Positions 9,329 through 22,363 of a DNA stretch of 64,000 nt are shown piece by piece; positions within the stretch are counted from its first letter, which is position 1; every line of letters starts with the position of its first letter. Both the position numbers and the translations under genes were made by a program. The notes under the pieces were generated by a model. That model did not search any database. It was not told the DNA's origin and saw nothing but the letters and a program-made list of their open reading frames with translations. This DNA is from Pseudalkalibacillus sp. SCS-8 (GTDB lineage Bacteria > Bacillota > Bacilli > Bacillales > Fictibacillaceae), in contig NZ_CP143541.1 in the NCBI RefSeq assembly GCF_040126055.1, positions 310,001 through 374,000 on the forward strand. The letters run 5' to 3'.

Positions 9329-9361
9329 AAAAGCTCCAGGTGACCTGCCTGGAGCTTTTTC
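9329..9361 (+). terminator. terminator in the pbuG leader
   Basis: AAAAGCTCCAGG and CCTGGAGCTTTTT pair around a seven-base loop. It lies about 80 bases after the aptamer, further than usual. A second, weaker stem (AAAGAACG near 9256 with CGTTCTTT near 9304) fills the gap, and I could not draw a simple antiterminator that links the two. Confidence 0.85.
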
Positions 9362-9473
9362 TGTTCAATTCTTTTCAGGCAGCCTAGATGTTGAATGAAA
9401 GGAAGACGGTAGGCATTATTCACGATACTCAGCACCGTTTAATAGATTCAGAGAATAATAGGAGTGAGAAGGA

Positions 9474-10769
9474 ATGGAACGATTTTTCGGCTTCAAAGAG
9501 TATGGAACAACTTATCGTAAGGAATTCATAGCAGGTCTTACAACGTTTTTATCTATGGCTTATATTTTATTCGTCAACCCGGCAATCCTAGGCGACGCAG
9601 GGATGGACAAGGGAGCGGTGTTCGTTGCGACAGCACTTGCTGCAGCAATCGGTACATTAATCATGGGGCTTCTTGCCAACTATCCGATCGCACTTGCACC
9701 AGGAATGGGGCTTAACGCCTTCTTCACATACTCGGTCGTCATGGTCATGGGTATTCCATGGCAAACGGCTCTTGCCGGTGTTCTCGTTTCCGGTCTTGTG
9801 TTCATCGTTATCACGTTATTGAAAATCCGCGAAACAATCATTAATGCGATCCCGCAGGAACTGAAATACGCTGCGGCAAGTGGTATCGGGCTTTTCATTG
9901 CATTCATTGGACTGCAGAATGCCGGAATTGTTGAAAACAACGATGCTACACTCGTCCAATTGGGGAATCTGACGAACGGATCAACATTGCTTGCAATTTT
10001 TGGATTAATCATCATCGTCCTTTTCATGGTCCGTGGCGTGAAAGGCGGTATTTTCTACGGGATGCTCATTACGGCTATCGTCGGTATGGTGTTCAAGCTG
10101 ATCCCGCTTCCAAACGGTATCGTTGGTGCTGTTCCAAGCTTGGAGCCGACGTTCGGAGCTGCCCTTACACATTTGGACCAGATTACGACCATCGACATGC
10201 TCGTCGTCGTTTTGACATTCTTGTTTGTCGATTTCTTTGATACAGCAGGCACGTTGATGGCAGTTGCCTCCCAAGCTGGTTTGATGAAAGACAACAAGCT
10301 CCCAAGGGCAGGTCGTGCGTTAGTAGCTGACTCATCAGCAACAGTCATCGGTGCAGTACTAGGTACATCAACGACTACAGCCTACATTGAATCATCCTCA
10401 GGAGTTGCAGCTGGGGGACGTACAGGGTTCAGCTCGGTTGTCACAGCAGGATTCTTCCTGCTCGCCTTGCTTTTCTCTCCGTTACTAGGGGTCATCACCC
10501 CGTCCGTAACTGCACCTGTTCTTATCATCGTCGGTGTACTCATGGTTGGTGTGCTAGGGAAAATTGAATGGCACCGATTTGAGATTGCAGCACCAGCTTT
10601 CTTGACGATCATTGCCATGCCGCTAACGTATAGCATCGCAACAGGTATTGCGCTCGGTTTCATCCTATATCCCATCACGATGATTGTAAAAGGGGAAGGA
10701 AAGCGCGTCCATCCAATCATGTACGGAATGTTTTTCATCTTCATCTTGTATTTTGTGTTTTTGACTTAA
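9474..10769 (+). CDS. pbuG: hypoxanthine/guanine permease, AzgA-type NCS2 family
   Basis: A 431-residue polytopic membrane protein with about twelve to fourteen hydrophobic segments and almost no soluble tail. It opens with MERFFGFKEYGTTYRKEFIAG, the usual start of PbuG/AzgA transporters, and contains LAPGMGLNAFFTYSVV near residue 75 and the DFFDTAGTL block near 255. It takes up hypoxanthine and guanine (possibly adenine, as the subfamilies are hard to separate by eye) with protons. The start is ATG 9474 after AGGAGTGAGAAGG. Position next to guaA and control by PurR boxes plus a guanine riboswitch fit salvage uptake shut down when guanine is plentiful. Confidence 0.93.
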   Translation: MERFFGFKEYGTTYRKEFIAGLTTFLSMAYILFVNPAILGDAGMDKGAVFVATALAAAIGTLIMGLLANYPIALAPGMGLNAFFTYSVVMVMGIPWQTALAGVLVSGLVFIVITLLKIRETIINAIPQELKYAAASGIGLFIAFIGLQNAGIVENNDATLVQLGNLTNGSTLLAIFGLIIIVLFMVRGVKGGIFYGMLITAIVGMVFKLIPLPNGIVGAVPSLEPTFGAALTHLDQITTIDMLVVVLTFLFVDFFDTAGTLMAVASQAGLMKDNKLPRAGRALVADSSATVIGAVLGTSTTTAYIESSSGVAAGGRTGFSSVVTAGFFLLALLFSPLLGVITPSVTAPVLIIVGVLMVGVLGKIEWHRFEIAAPAFLTIIAMPLTYSIATGIALGFILYPITMIVKGEGKRVHPIMYGMFFIFILYFVFLT

Positions 10770-10790
10770 CCTACAATAATAGAAGAAACC

Positions 10791-10824
10791 AAAAAATCAG
10801 CCGAATAAAACGGCTGATTTTTTG
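10791..10824 (+). terminator. bidirectional terminator after pbuG
   Basis: AAAAAATCAGCCG pairs with CGGCTGATTTTTT. A-tract and T-tract on either side allow it to serve pbuG and the opposing small gene at 10871-11071. Confidence 0.93.
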
Positions 10825-10870
10825 TACATTATTATTGTTAGTTATCAAATTTATGTCTTCTATGGTGCGA

Positions 10871-11071
10871 TTATTCTTCTTTCCCTCTGATAGGAATGAG
10901 CCATCCGGCAATCATCGATGCGAAAGGAACGCCCATAACGATGGCCAAGCAGATATGTACAATATCAGCAAATGCACTATAAGGAATAAAGACGTGGAAA
11001 ACCAACTTTATTAATTGTAAAAACCCATAAAAGGAAAGTAGAAAAATAATGAAATAGAGGATTCTGTACAC
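10871..11071 (-). CDS. small hypothetical membrane protein (66 aa)
   Basis: A 66-residue protein with GTG start at 11071 preceded by GGACGGTGAT on the minus strand. Two hydrophobic segments (about residues 4-28 and 36-59) are separated by a short loop, and it ends in the charged tail PIRGKEE. I do not recognise the family. It is convergent with pbuG and shares its terminator. Codon use and the ribosome binding site look genuine, and no competing frame exists on the other strand. Confidence 0.6.
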   Translation of the reverse strand: MYRILYFIIFLLSFYGFLQLIKLVFHVFIPYSAFADIVHICLAIVMGVPFASMIAGWLIPIRGKEE

Positions 11072-11165
11072 GATTGATCACCGTCCTTTACAGCACTTTC
11101 TTACTATATAGAATAGATTCACTAAGGCAGTTTAAATTCCTTTTAAAACTTTTTTGGAATTATCC

Positions 11166-11194
11166 TTGACCGACTATTGTATGGATGGTATATT
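11166..11194 (+). promoter_or_regulatory. rRNA operon promoter
   Basis: TTGACC (11166-11171) and TATATT (11189-11194) are 17 bases apart, behind an A/T-rich stretch (TTTTAAAACTTTTTTGGAAT) that could act as an UP element. Only this one strong promoter was seen before the 16S gene. Confidence 0.8.
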
Positions 11195-11256
11195 AGAAAA
11201 GTCGCTTCGGAGAGAGGCGAAAAACAAGCCCGCAAGTCGGGTTATACAGCTCTTTG

Positions 11257-11280
11257 AAAACTGAACAAAAGCCAAGCGTG
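11257..11280 (+). other. 5' half of the 16S precursor processing stem
   Basis: The 24 bases here are nearly a perfect reverse complement of 12977-13001 behind the 16S gene (AAAACTGAACAAAAGCC against GGCTTTTGTTTAGTTTT). The two halves would form the long stalk that RNase III cuts to free pre-16S rRNA. Confidence 0.85.
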
Positions 11281-11300
11281 AAACGGACCTACATGGTTAT

Positions 11301-11360
11301 GTTCTTCGACTAAGAACGTCACGTCCTGTGACGACGTCGAAGTTAGCACATCCATGTGCG
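11301..11360. repeat. small hairpin cassette inside the 16S leader
   Basis: CTTCGAC...GTCGAAG encloses the hairpin GTCACGTCCTGTGAC (11318-11332) and is followed by the hairpin CACATCCATGTG. A second copy is at 16751-16811 with different but still complementary arms. It lies in the loop of the 16S processing stalk, between the stem and the mature 5' end, so it is transcribed and cut away. Confidence 0.75.
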
Positions 11361-11400
11361 TCAAATTTCGATTTACATTTATGAGCAAGACAAACTTTAC

Positions 11401-12959
<1,559 letters not shown>

Positions 12960-13108
12960 AGTCCTTTAAGGACATACACGCTTTGGCTTTTGTTTAGTTT
13001 TGAATGAGCTGAACCTCTTTCAATTTTATTGGCTTTTGCGCATACATGTTGCATATTGCAATTGTGTGAATGCAAACAGCTTATTTTTATACAACAATAT
13101 GGTTGTTT

Positions 13109-13185
<77 letters not shown>

Positions 13186-13206
13186 TTCAACATCATAATT
13201 CCATCC

Positions 13207-13282
13207 GGGGCCTTAGCTCAGCTGGGAGAGCGCCTGCCTTGCACGCAGGAGGTCAGCGGTTCGATCCCGCTAGGCTCCACCA
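13207..13282 (+). tRNA. tRNA-Ala (TGC)
   Basis: Acceptor arms GGGGCCT/AGGCTCC, anticodon TGC in CTTGCAC, T-loop GGTTCGATCCC and encoded CCA. It follows tRNA-Ile by 21 bases in the ribosomal spacer. Confidence 0.97.
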
Positions 13283-13356
13283 TTATCCTATTGACATAAT
13301 GTTGGTAGGGTTTTATAATCCAAAAATATCACCCTTTACTAGAGTGATAGACTGTT

Positions 13357-13376
13357 CCTTGAAAACTAGATAACGA
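13357..13376 (+). other. 5' half of the 23S precursor processing stem
   Basis: CCTTGAAAACTAGATAACG is complementary to CGTTATCTAGTTTTGAGG at about 16417-16434 after the 23S gene. Together they form the stalk cut during 23S maturation. Confidence 0.8.
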
Positions 13377-13449
13377 AAATTCTTGAAGACAAGACATCGA
13401 AACGTCATTTTAAATGACAAGAAGTAAAGTGTAAGTTCATTCATAACGT

Positions 13450-16385
<2,936 letters not shown>

Positions 16386-16463
16386 CAATACTTAACATCG
16401 AAGATGTTTTCAAGAACGTTATCTAGTTTTGAGGGAATGGAAAATTCCTTTAAAATTACATAG

Positions 16464-16579
16464 TCTGGTGATGATGGCGAAGAGGTCACACCCGTTCTCA
16501 TGCCGAACACGGAAGTTAAGCTCTTCAGCGCCAATGGTAATTGGGGGCTTCCCCCTGTGAGAGTAGGACATCGCCGGGC
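16464..16579 (+). rRNA. 5S ribosomal RNA
   Basis: About 116 bases from TCTGGTGATGATGGCGAAGA to CATCGCCGGGC, containing the conserved CACACCCGTTC and GAACACGGAAGTTAAGC. The terminal helix pairs the two ends. It is the last gene of the operon. Confidence 0.95.
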
Positions 16580-16581
16580 GT

Positions 16582-16622
16582 AAAAAGGTGAAACGTACAA
16601 CATGTCGTTTCATCTTTTTTTT
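16582..16622 (+). terminator. rRNA operon terminator
   Basis: AAAAAGGTGAAACG pairs with CGTTTCATCTTTTTTTT around a ten-base loop, immediately after 5S rRNA. Confidence 0.92.
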
Positions 16623-16672
16623 GTGTTTTTGAAGGTGTTTTGGAATGCATCAAAGTGAAATACTTCCTGTTA

Positions 16673-17057
16673 AAGTTGATTTTTGTAGAAATTCACGACA
16701 CTCCTGCGGGAAAAGCGAGCCAGGCGAGACCCCACAGCTACTTAAATTAAGGTTCTTCGACTAAAAGCCACCACGTCCTGTGGTGAACGTCGAAGTCACC
16801 ACATCCTGTGGAAGTGAGGCTCGCGGAGATGTCTAGCTCATCGCCTAGTTGCTCGAGGTCGCTTCAATTCCTTTTAAACACAAAGAACGTGTTTTTAAAG
16901 GAATCTCCAGCGCTTGCACTACAAGCATAAGGGCAACTAAGGCTCAGCCTTCGCTAAGGCTTGTCATCGCCAAGTTTTCTTTATCGCACCTGTTCAGGCG
17001 ATTCCGCTTTTCTTCAGCCCGCGGAAAGGGAGTGAATTTCGGAAGAAATCAACTTTT
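16673..17057. repeat. long interspersed imperfect palindrome, composite copy
   Basis: The ends are inverted: AAAGTTGATTT, GAAATTCAC, CACTCC and GCGGG on the left match CCCGC, GGGAGTG, GTGAATTTC and AAATCAACTTT on the right. The conserved left core is CTCCTGCGGGAAAAGCGAG. Inside lie the small hairpin cassette (16751-16811) and another nested structure starting GTCTAGCTCATCGCCTAG, with the stem AATTCCTTTTAAACAC/GTGTTTTTAAAGGAAT. No transposase is present. Related sequences are common intergenic repeats in Bacillaceae; this is a non-autonomous, MITE-like or RNA-structure element. Other copies are at 39243-39462 and 31961-32061. Confidence 0.8.
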
Positions 17058-17222
17058 ACTACCTAAAACAGAGCATTTACTATCCACAACAGAGCATTTA
17101 CTATCTAAATTTCCCCCATTACTATCCAAAACCTAGCATTTACTATCCAAAACTCCTCATTTACTATCCGAAACCCCTCATTTACTATCCAAAATGACGG
17201 TTTTACTATCCAAACCCCCAGA
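17055..17222. repeat. 21-bp array, core TTTACTATCC, eight units
   Basis: Unit starts fall at 17055, 17076, 17097, 17118, 17139, 17160, 17181 and 17202, exactly 21 bases apart. Each unit keeps TTTACTATCC with one or two changes (ATTACT at 17118), followed by a C/A-rich variable 11 bases. The first unit overlaps the right end of the palindromic element. The remaining stretch to 17407 shows no gene or clear promoter. The same family recurs at 48193-48330. Confidence 0.85.
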
Positions 17223-17407
17223 ACACTCCCACCAAACGAAGATTTTTGTCCCAAAAATCAACTCAATCACCATCCCGATCATCCTGCACAATCAATTTTT
17301 CCTCAAAATCCTAGCTTCTTAGGCTTTTCCTCTTTTTCTTTCACAATCATTCGTGCTATCCTAAGAGTTACAAAAAATGAAAACTCGATTTTTGGAGGTA
17401 TTACATC

Positions 17408-17935
17408 GTGCTTGAAAACAGCTATACATTAATTGCGATCATACTTGTCATCAACATCGTATATGTAACCTTCTTCACCTTACGTATGATCCTTACCTTG
17501 AAAAACCAGCGCTATCTCGCAGCTGCGACAAGTGTAATCGAAGTCCTGATTTACGTGATCGGGCTCGGAATCGTACTTGAAAATCTCAATGAAATCCAAA
17601 ACCTGATCGCCTATGCAGTCGGTTATGGAATTGGTGTCATTGTCGGAATGAAGATTGAGGAAAAGCTTGCGTTAGGCTACATTACCGTAAACGTGATTAC
17701 GAAAGAATTCGACTCGGACATTCCGTCAGCCCTTCGTAATAAAGGATACGGCGTTACGAACTGGCTTGCAGATGGACGAGATGGTCCACGTCTGATGATG
17801 CAGATTCTGACTTCTCGAAAATCGGAATTTGATCTCTATGAAACAGTAAAGAAGATGGACCAGAAAGCGTTTATTATTTCACATGAACCAAAAGCCTTTC
17901 ATGGAGGGTTCTGGGTCAAGGCTGTACGGAGGTAA
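17408..17935 (+). CDS. yebE: UPF0316 / DUF2179 membrane protein
   Basis: A 175-residue protein with GTG start at 17408, ten bases after GGAGG. Three hydrophobic segments occupy about residues 5-27, 40-60 and 67-85. A cytoplasmic DUF2179 domain follows (about 95-170), with the pattern [16 protein letters not shown] and a final [20 protein letters not shown]0316 proteins have no proven function; DUF2179 is thought to be a small ligand-binding or regulatory domain. Both the family and the position before yebG and purE match B. subtilis yebE. It is separated from yebG by six bases. Confidence 0.9.
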   Translation: MLENSYTLIAIILVINIVYVTFFTLRMILTLKNQRYLAAATSVIEVLIYVIGLGIVLENLNEIQNLIAYAVGYGIGVIVGMKIEEKLALGYITVNVITKEFDSDIPSALRNKGYGVTNWLADGRDGPRLMMQILTSRKSEFDLYETVKKMDQKAFIISHEPKAFHGGFWVKAVRR

Positions 17936-17941
17936 CCGAAA

Positions 17942-18145
17942 ATGGATAAGAAGAAGCCGAAAAAGAAGAAATTCGAAGTTCAGGAAAATGAGAGTATCGC
18001 TGACTGCCTCGATCGTATGAAGGAAGAGGGGTACATGCCGGTGAGGCGGATGGAAGAGCCCGTTTTCCAAGAATCGAAACAAAAAGGTAAAAAAGACGTA
18101 GAATATTTGCGTCAAAAAGTCGTATTTGAAGGAAAATTACAGTAA
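17942..18145 (+). CDS. yebG: NETI motif-containing small protein
   Basis: A 67-residue, lysine-rich protein starting at ATG 17942 after GGAGGTAACCGAAA. It carries FEVQENESIADCLDRMKEEGYMP near residues 11-33, the NETI-motif family hallmark, here with NESI in place of NETI. The C-terminus VEYLRQKVVFEGKLQ is also typical. Function is unknown; it is probably cytoplasmic and co-transcribed with yebE. The first PurR box of the purine operon begins at its stop codon, so the region between this gene and purE is entirely regulatory. Confidence 0.88.
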   Translation: MDKKKPKKKKFEVQENESIADCLDRMKEEGYMPVRRMEEPVFQESKQKGKKDVEYLRQKVVFEGKLQ

Positions 18146-18189
18146 AATCCGAACGATTAAAACGTAAAATATTACAATGTTCGATTTTT
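18145..18189 (+). promoter_or_regulatory. pair of PurR boxes of the pur operon
   Basis: AAATCCGAACGATT (18145-18158) and the inverted AATGTTCGATTTTT (18176-18189) match AWWWCCGAACWWT with one or two changes each. The cores are 24 bases apart. PurR bound here should repress at low PRPP, as in B. subtilis. Confidence 0.85.
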
Positions 18190-18191
18190 CG

Positions 18192-18221
18192 TTGACATTC
18201 GTGAATTTACGTTGTTACAAT
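18192..18221 (+). promoter_or_regulatory. predicted sigma-A promoter of the pur operon
   Basis: TTGACA (18192-18197) and TACAAT (18216-18221), spacer 18, just after PurR box 2. The transcript would start near 18228, about ten bases before the riboswitch. Confidence 0.85.
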
Positions 18222-18238
18222 ATAACTGAATCAAACAG

Positions 18239-18309
18239 CTCTCATATAATCTTGGGGATATGGCCCATAAGTTTCTACCCGGTAACCGTAAATTGCCGGA
18301 CTATGAGGG
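18239..18309 (+). ncRNA. guanine-type purine riboswitch of the pur operon
   Basis: P1 CTCATA/TATGAG; core GGATATGGCCC, GTTTCTACC, CCGTAAA; P3 CCCGGTA/TTGCCGG; specificity base C in GACTATG. The 3' arm of P1 continues as GGGAAAGC, which can pair with GCTTTCTC in the terminator loop (18361-18368), giving a plausible antiterminator. Guanine binding should cause termination before purE. Confidence 0.95.
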
Positions 18310-18345
18310 AAAGCGAATGGTATGCTGAATGAGCAATAGACGTAT

Positions 18346-18406
18346 GCCCAGGATTTCTGTGCTTTCTCACATTAAAGAGAAACAGATAAGATCCTGGGCT
18401 TTTTTA
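18346..18406 (+). terminator. riboswitch-controlled terminator before purE
   Basis: GCCCAGGAT (18346-18354) pairs with ATCCTGGGC (18391-18399), followed by TTTTTT. The 36-base loop contains the antiterminator partner GCTTTCTC. Confidence 0.9.
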
Positions 18407-18452
18407 CGGTCAAAAAACAGATTTTACATAAAACGAAAGGGTTGGTGAATCC

Positions 18453-18941
18453 ATGCAGCCGTTAGTTGGTGTCATAATGGGAAGCACATCCGATTGGGAA
18501 ACGATGAAACATACGTGTGAGATTTTAGATGAGCTTGACGTTCCGTATGAAAAGCGAGTCGTATCCGCTCATCGTACGCCAGATCTCATGTTCGAGTACG
18601 CTGAAGAAGCACGTGATCGCGGAATCAATGTGATTGTGGCAGGTGCTGGTGGAGCGGCCCATCTGCCTGGGATGGTCGCAGCGAAAACGACCTTGCCTGT
18701 TATCGGTGTTCCAGTTCAATCGAAAGCTTTGAACGGATTGGATTCCTTACTATCGATCGTACAGATGCCTGGTGGTGTTCCTGTTGCCACGGTGGCAATC
18801 GGGAAAGCGGGAGCAACGAACGCTGGACTTTTAGCGGCACAAATAATCGGTACGACTTCAGAGAAAGTCGCAGCTCGGCTTGAAGCTCGTCGGGAGCAAA
18901 CGAAGGAAAAAGTACTGGAAAGCAGTGGTGAGCTCGTATGA
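18453..18941 (+). CDS. purE: N5-carboxyaminoimidazole ribonucleotide mutase
   Basis: A 162-residue enzyme that converts N5-CAIR to CAIR in IMP synthesis. The class I PurE signature is clear: [10 protein letters not shown] near residue 9, SAHRTPDLM near 39 and [12 protein letters not shown] near 67. The [20 protein letters not shown] stretch completes the fold. The start is ATG 18453 after AAAGGGTTGGTG. It is the first gene of the operon and overlaps purK by four bases, so PurK's unstable product can be passed on at once. Confidence 0.97.
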   Translation: MQPLVGVIMGSTSDWETMKHTCEILDELDVPYEKRVVSAHRTPDLMFEYAEEARDRGINVIVAGAGGAAHLPGMVAAKTTLPVIGVPVQSKALNGLDSLLSIVQMPGGVPVATVAIGKAGATNAGLLAAQIIGTTSEKVAARLEARREQTKEKVLESSGELV

Positions 18942-20092
18942 CAAAACCAATCGTACCCCCGCAAACCATCGGGATCCTTGGAGGCGGACAGCTTGGCCGG
19001 ATGATGGCGATCGCTGCAAAAGAGATGGGATTCAAAGTCGCTACCGTCGATCCGACAGAAGGTTCACCGTGTGGACTGATTGCAGATATTGAAATTGTCG
19101 GTGATTATGCGAGTGAGGAAGCTCGTTCGAAATTGGCAGAAGTAAGTGACATCATTACGTACGAATTTGAAAACGTCGACTTGAAAACAGCGCAATGGCT
19201 CGAGGAGAATCATCATCTTCCGCAGGGCAGCAATCTACTAAGGGTGACTCAGGACAGAGCGGAAGAAAAACGGACACTTGAGGCAATCGGCGTAAAAGTC
19301 GCTCCTTATGAGCTTGTTTCCGATCTGGATGAGCTTGAACCGAAGCTCGACATCATCGGCTACCCGGCGATTTTGAAAACGACGCGTGGCGGTTATGACG
19401 GGAAAGGTCAGGTCATGATTGAAGCACCTGAAGATTTAGAAGCTGCGCAAAAATTGCTTGCCAACGGAAACCAATGTGTATTGGAAAAGAAGATCGATTT
19501 TGCAAAAGAGATTTCAGTCATTGTGGCTCGGAACGCAGGTGGGGACACAGAAACGTTCCCGGTCGCGGAGAATATCCATAAGGATCATATTTTATATCAA
19601 TCAATCGTACCGGCGCGCATATCGGATGTTAGCTTGGAGAAGGCAGAAAACCTGGCACGGCAGATTGCAAGCGGCTTGGAGCTTGTTGGCACCTTGGCGG
19701 TCGAAATGTTCCTGACGAATGACGAGGGCATCTATATTAACGAATTGGCACCTCGTCCGCACAACTCAGGACACTACACGATTGAGGGCTGTAGCTTCTC
19801 GCAATTCCAGCAGCATATCCGTGCAATTTGCGGCTGGAAGCTCGGGAAACCGGCCTTGCTGAAGCCGAGCGTGATGGTAAACCTGCTTGGAGAGGATGCT
19901 AAATCAATTCTTGAAGTCGCACCACTGTTTGACGATGTCCACCTTCACCTTTATGAGAAAAAAGAGATCAAGGCGCAGCGGAAGATGGGGCATTTTACGC
20001 TCATAGATGATTCATTAGAGGATGCAGTTGATAAAGCCGAAACAATCGTAGCAAACTTACAACAAAAGGACAGCTTGGAGGAAGTAAAATGA
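18938..20092 (+). CDS. purK: N5-carboxyaminoimidazole ribonucleotide synthase
   Basis: A 384-residue ATP-grasp enzyme joining AIR, bicarbonate and ATP to give N5-CAIR. It begins [20 protein letters not shown], with the nucleotide-fold glycine motif [12 protein letters not shown]. The ATP-grasp centre contains [14 protein letters not shown] near residue 150, and the metal site [19 protein letters not shown] is near 268. Start and stop overlap purE and purB by four bases each, showing translational coupling. Length and motifs agree with the bacterial two-step PurK/PurE route. Confidence 0.97.
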   Translation: MTKPIVPPQTIGILGGGQLGRMMAIAAKEMGFKVATVDPTEGSPCGLIADIEIVGDYASEEARSKLAEVSDIITYEFENVDLKTAQWLEENHHLPQGSNLLRVTQDRAEEKRTLEAIGVKVAPYELVSDLDELEPKLDIIGYPAILKTTRGGYDGKGQVMIEAPEDLEAAQKLLANGNQCVLEKKIDFAKEISVIVARNAGGDTETFPVAENIHKDHILYQSIVPARISDVSLEKAENLARQIASGLELVGTLAVEMFLTNDEGIYINELAPRPHNSGHYTIEGCSFSQFQQHIRAICGWKLGKPALLKPSVMVNLLGEDAKSILEVAPLFDDVHLHLYEKKEIKAQRKMGHFTLIDDSLEDAVDKAETIVANLQQKDSLEEVK

Positions 20093-21384
20093 TTGAACGT
20101 TATACACGACCTGAAATGGGCGCAATTTGGACAGAGGAGAATAAATTCAAGGCATGGCTTGAGGTGGAGATCCTTGCTTGTGAAGCATGGGCTGAGCTCG
20201 GTGACATTCCGAAGCAGGACGTTGTTAAGCTTCGGGAGAATGCCGGCTTTGACGTCAACCGGATCCATGAAATCGAAGCGGAAACACGACACGATGTCGT
20301 TGCATTTACCAGAGCGGTTTCTGAAACGCTTGGGGAAGAGCGTAAATGGGTCCATTACGGACTGACTTCAACAGATGTCGTCGACACGGCGCTTTCCTAT
20401 TTGATTAAGCAGGCGAATGAAATTTTACTAGCGGATGTGGAACGGTTCATTAACATATTGAAGGAAAAAGCATTGGAGCATAAGCACACGGTGATGATGG
20501 GCAGAACCCATGGTGTCCATGCTGAGCCAACAACGTTCGGATTGAAGCTTGCACTTTGGTACGAAGAGATGAAACGGAACAAGGAACGTCTTGAGCAGGC
20601 GGTGGAAGGGATCCGTTTCGGAAAGCTTTCGGGCGCAGTCGGCACGTATGCGAACATCCCTCCATTCGTTGAGGAGTATGTGTGCGAGAAGCTTGGCTTG
20701 AACCGAGCGCCTGTCTCGACTCAGACGTTGCAGCGTGATCGTCATGCGCATTATATTTCTACGCTTGCGTTAGTGGCCACATCAATCGAAAAGTTTGCAA
20801 CAGAAATCCGCGGTTTACAAAAGAGTGAAACGCGAGAAGTGGAAGAGTTTTTCGCAAAAGGTCAAAAAGGATCCTCCGCGATGCCGCACAAGCGTAATCC
20901 GGTCGGCTCCGAAAACATGACAGGACTTGCGCGTGTCATCCGAGGTCATATGGTAACAGCGATGGAGAACGTGTCGTTATGGCACGAGCGTGATATTTCG
21001 CATTCTTCCGCTGAGCGGGTGATCATTCCCGACAGCACGATCTTGCTTAATTACATGCTGAACCGGTTCTCGAATATCGTGAAGAACTTGACGGTGTTCC
21101 CGGAGAACATGAAGCGCAATATGACGAGGACGTATGGATTGATCTACTCCCAGCGCGTATTGCTTTTCTTGATTGATAAGGGCATGAACCGTGAAGAAGC
21201 ATACGATCTTGTACAGCCGAAAGCAATGGAAGCTTGGGAGAAGGGAATTCAGTTCAGAGAGTTGATTGAATCGGAGCCGCGTGTAACGGACATGCTTTCT
21301 CCAGAAGAGATCGACGATTGTTTCGACTACAACTATCACTTGAAGGAAGTTGACAACATTTTCAAACGCGTTGGACTTGAATAA
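20089..21384 (+). CDS. purB: adenylosuccinate lyase
   Basis: A 431-residue member of the fumarase/aspartase superfamily. It releases fumarate from SAICAR in IMP synthesis and from adenylosuccinate in AMP synthesis. Typical blocks are [20 protein letters not shown] at the start, TSTDVVDTA near residue 88, [14 protein letters not shown] with the catalytic His near 140, and the family signature [15 protein letters not shown] near 262. It overlaps purK by four bases and is followed 19 bases later by purC. Confidence 0.98.
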   Translation: MIERYTRPEMGAIWTEENKFKAWLEVEILACEAWAELGDIPKQDVVKLRENAGFDVNRIHEIEAETRHDVVAFTRAVSETLGEERKWVHYGLTSTDVVDTALSYLIKQANEILLADVERFINILKEKALEHKHTVMMGRTHGVHAEPTTFGLKLALWYEEMKRNKERLEQAVEGIRFGKLSGAVGTYANIPPFVEEYVCEKLGLNRAPVSTQTLQRDRHAHYISTLALVATSIEKFATEIRGLQKSETREVEEFFAKGQKGSSAMPHKRNPVGSENMTGLARVIRGHMVTAMENVSLWHERDISHSSAERVIIPDSTILLNYMLNRFSNIVKNLTVFPENMKRNMTRTYGLIYSQRVLLFLIDKGMNREEAYDLVQPKAMEAWEKGIQFRELIESEPRVTDMLSPEEIDDCFDYNYHLKEVDNIFKRVGLE

Positions 21385-21403
21385 AAGGTGAGGAGGAACG
21401 AGG

Positions 21404-22117
21404 ATGGAAAAACGGTCATTGCTGTATGAAGGGAAAGCGAAGCGGATCTATGAAACAGATACTCCTGAAGTCGTCTGGATCGAATATAAGGATGAAGCGA
21501 CAGCCTTCAATGGAGAAAAGAAGTCGACGATTGCTGGAAAAGGGAAGCTGAACAATGAGATATCTGCTTTATTGTTTGAAAAACTTCGTGAGAACGGAAT
21601 TGAATCGCATTTTATCAAGAAGCTTTCAGAGACAGAGCAGCTCGTGAAAAATGTACAGATCATTCCACTAGAGGTCGTCGTTCGGAACATTGCAGCTGGC
21701 TCCCTTGCAAACCGATTGGGGATGGACGAGGGAGAAGTGCTGCAGGAGACGATTGTCGAGTTTTATTACAAAAATGATGATCTCGGAGATCCTTTGCTTA
21801 CACGTGACCACATCCGAATTCTTGGGCTTGCCGAAGAGACAGAGCTGAAGCTTTTACGTGAAAAAGCGATTGCTGTAAACGAAGTCCTCGTTCCTTACTT
21901 CAAATCTTTGGGTATCGCTCTCGTTGATTTCAAGCTTGAGTTCGGGATCGGTCCTGAAGGGGATGTGTTGCTGGCCGATGAGATTTCACCGGACACATGC
22001 CGATTATGGGATGCTGAAACGGGAGAAAAGCTCGACAAAGACGTGTTCCGACGCGATATCGGCAGCCTGACAGAAGCGTATGCGAAGCTGCTGGAACGAT
22101 TGACGATTGCACCTTAA
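21404..22117 (+). CDS. purC: SAICAR synthase (phosphoribosylaminoimidazole-succinocarboxamide synthase)
   Basis: A 237-residue enzyme coupling CAIR with aspartate and ATP. It starts at ATG 21404 after GGTGAGGAGG. Motifs are LLYEGKAKRIY near residue 5, VRNIAAGSLANRLG near 93, and the substrate-binding DFKLEFG and LADEISPDTCRLWD near 175 and 190. The length is normal. It ends the first packed block of the pur operon; 246 bases with a repeat array separate it from purS, although the two genes lie a few bases apart in B. subtilis. Confidence 0.97.
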   Translation: MEKRSLLYEGKAKRIYETDTPEVVWIEYKDEATAFNGEKKSTIAGKGKLNNEISALLFEKLRENGIESHFIKKLSETEQLVKNVQIIPLEVVVRNIAAGSLANRLGMDEGEVLQETIVEFYYKNDDLGDPLLTRDHIRILGLAEETELKLLREKAIAVNEVLVPYFKSLGIALVDFKLEFGIGPEGDVLLADEISPDTCRLWDAETGEKLDKDVFRRDIGSLTEAYAKLLERLTIAP

Positions 22118-22137
22118 GGTTTGTTTAGGGGCGTTTT

Positions 22138-22250
22138 GTAGATAAAATCTCATTTTTGTAGATAATTTCAGATTTTCGTAGATAAGTCCGTATTTTCGTA
22201 GATAATTTCAAATTTTCGTAGATAAATTCACTTTTTGGGTAGATAAAGAG
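22138..22250. repeat. 20-bp array, core GTAGATAA, six units, inside the pur operon
   Basis: GTAGATA occurs at 22138, 22158, 22178, 22198, 22218 and 22239 (steps 20, 20, 20, 20, 21). Each unit is TTTTYGTAGATAA plus about seven variable bases. Directly after it, AGAGGGTTCCGG and CCGGAACCTCT (22247-22276) form a strong stem without a T-tract. The array lies on the purC-purS transcript. A second array of this family is at 45833-45945. Confidence 0.85.
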
Positions 22251-22363
22251 GGTTCCGGACCATTTCCGGAACCTCTCATAACTCAAATTTTAAGAATGTT
22301 GTGTTTTTTCACAGAAAAAGCATTCGATTTTCATAAAAACAACCACTCGGGGAGGCCGATTTC

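Noticed and set aside
16673..17057. Insertion sequence
   Set aside because: Inverted ends are present but there is no transposase frame, and no target-site duplication could be defined.
17055..17222. CRISPR array
   Set aside because: The repeat core is only 10 bases, spacers are 11 bases, and no cas gene is present. The same holds for the 20-bp and 52-bp arrays.
22247..22276. Terminator in the middle of the pur operon
   Set aside because: The stem is strong but has no T-tract, and purS onwards has no own promoter that I can see; it is better viewed as part of the repeat region.
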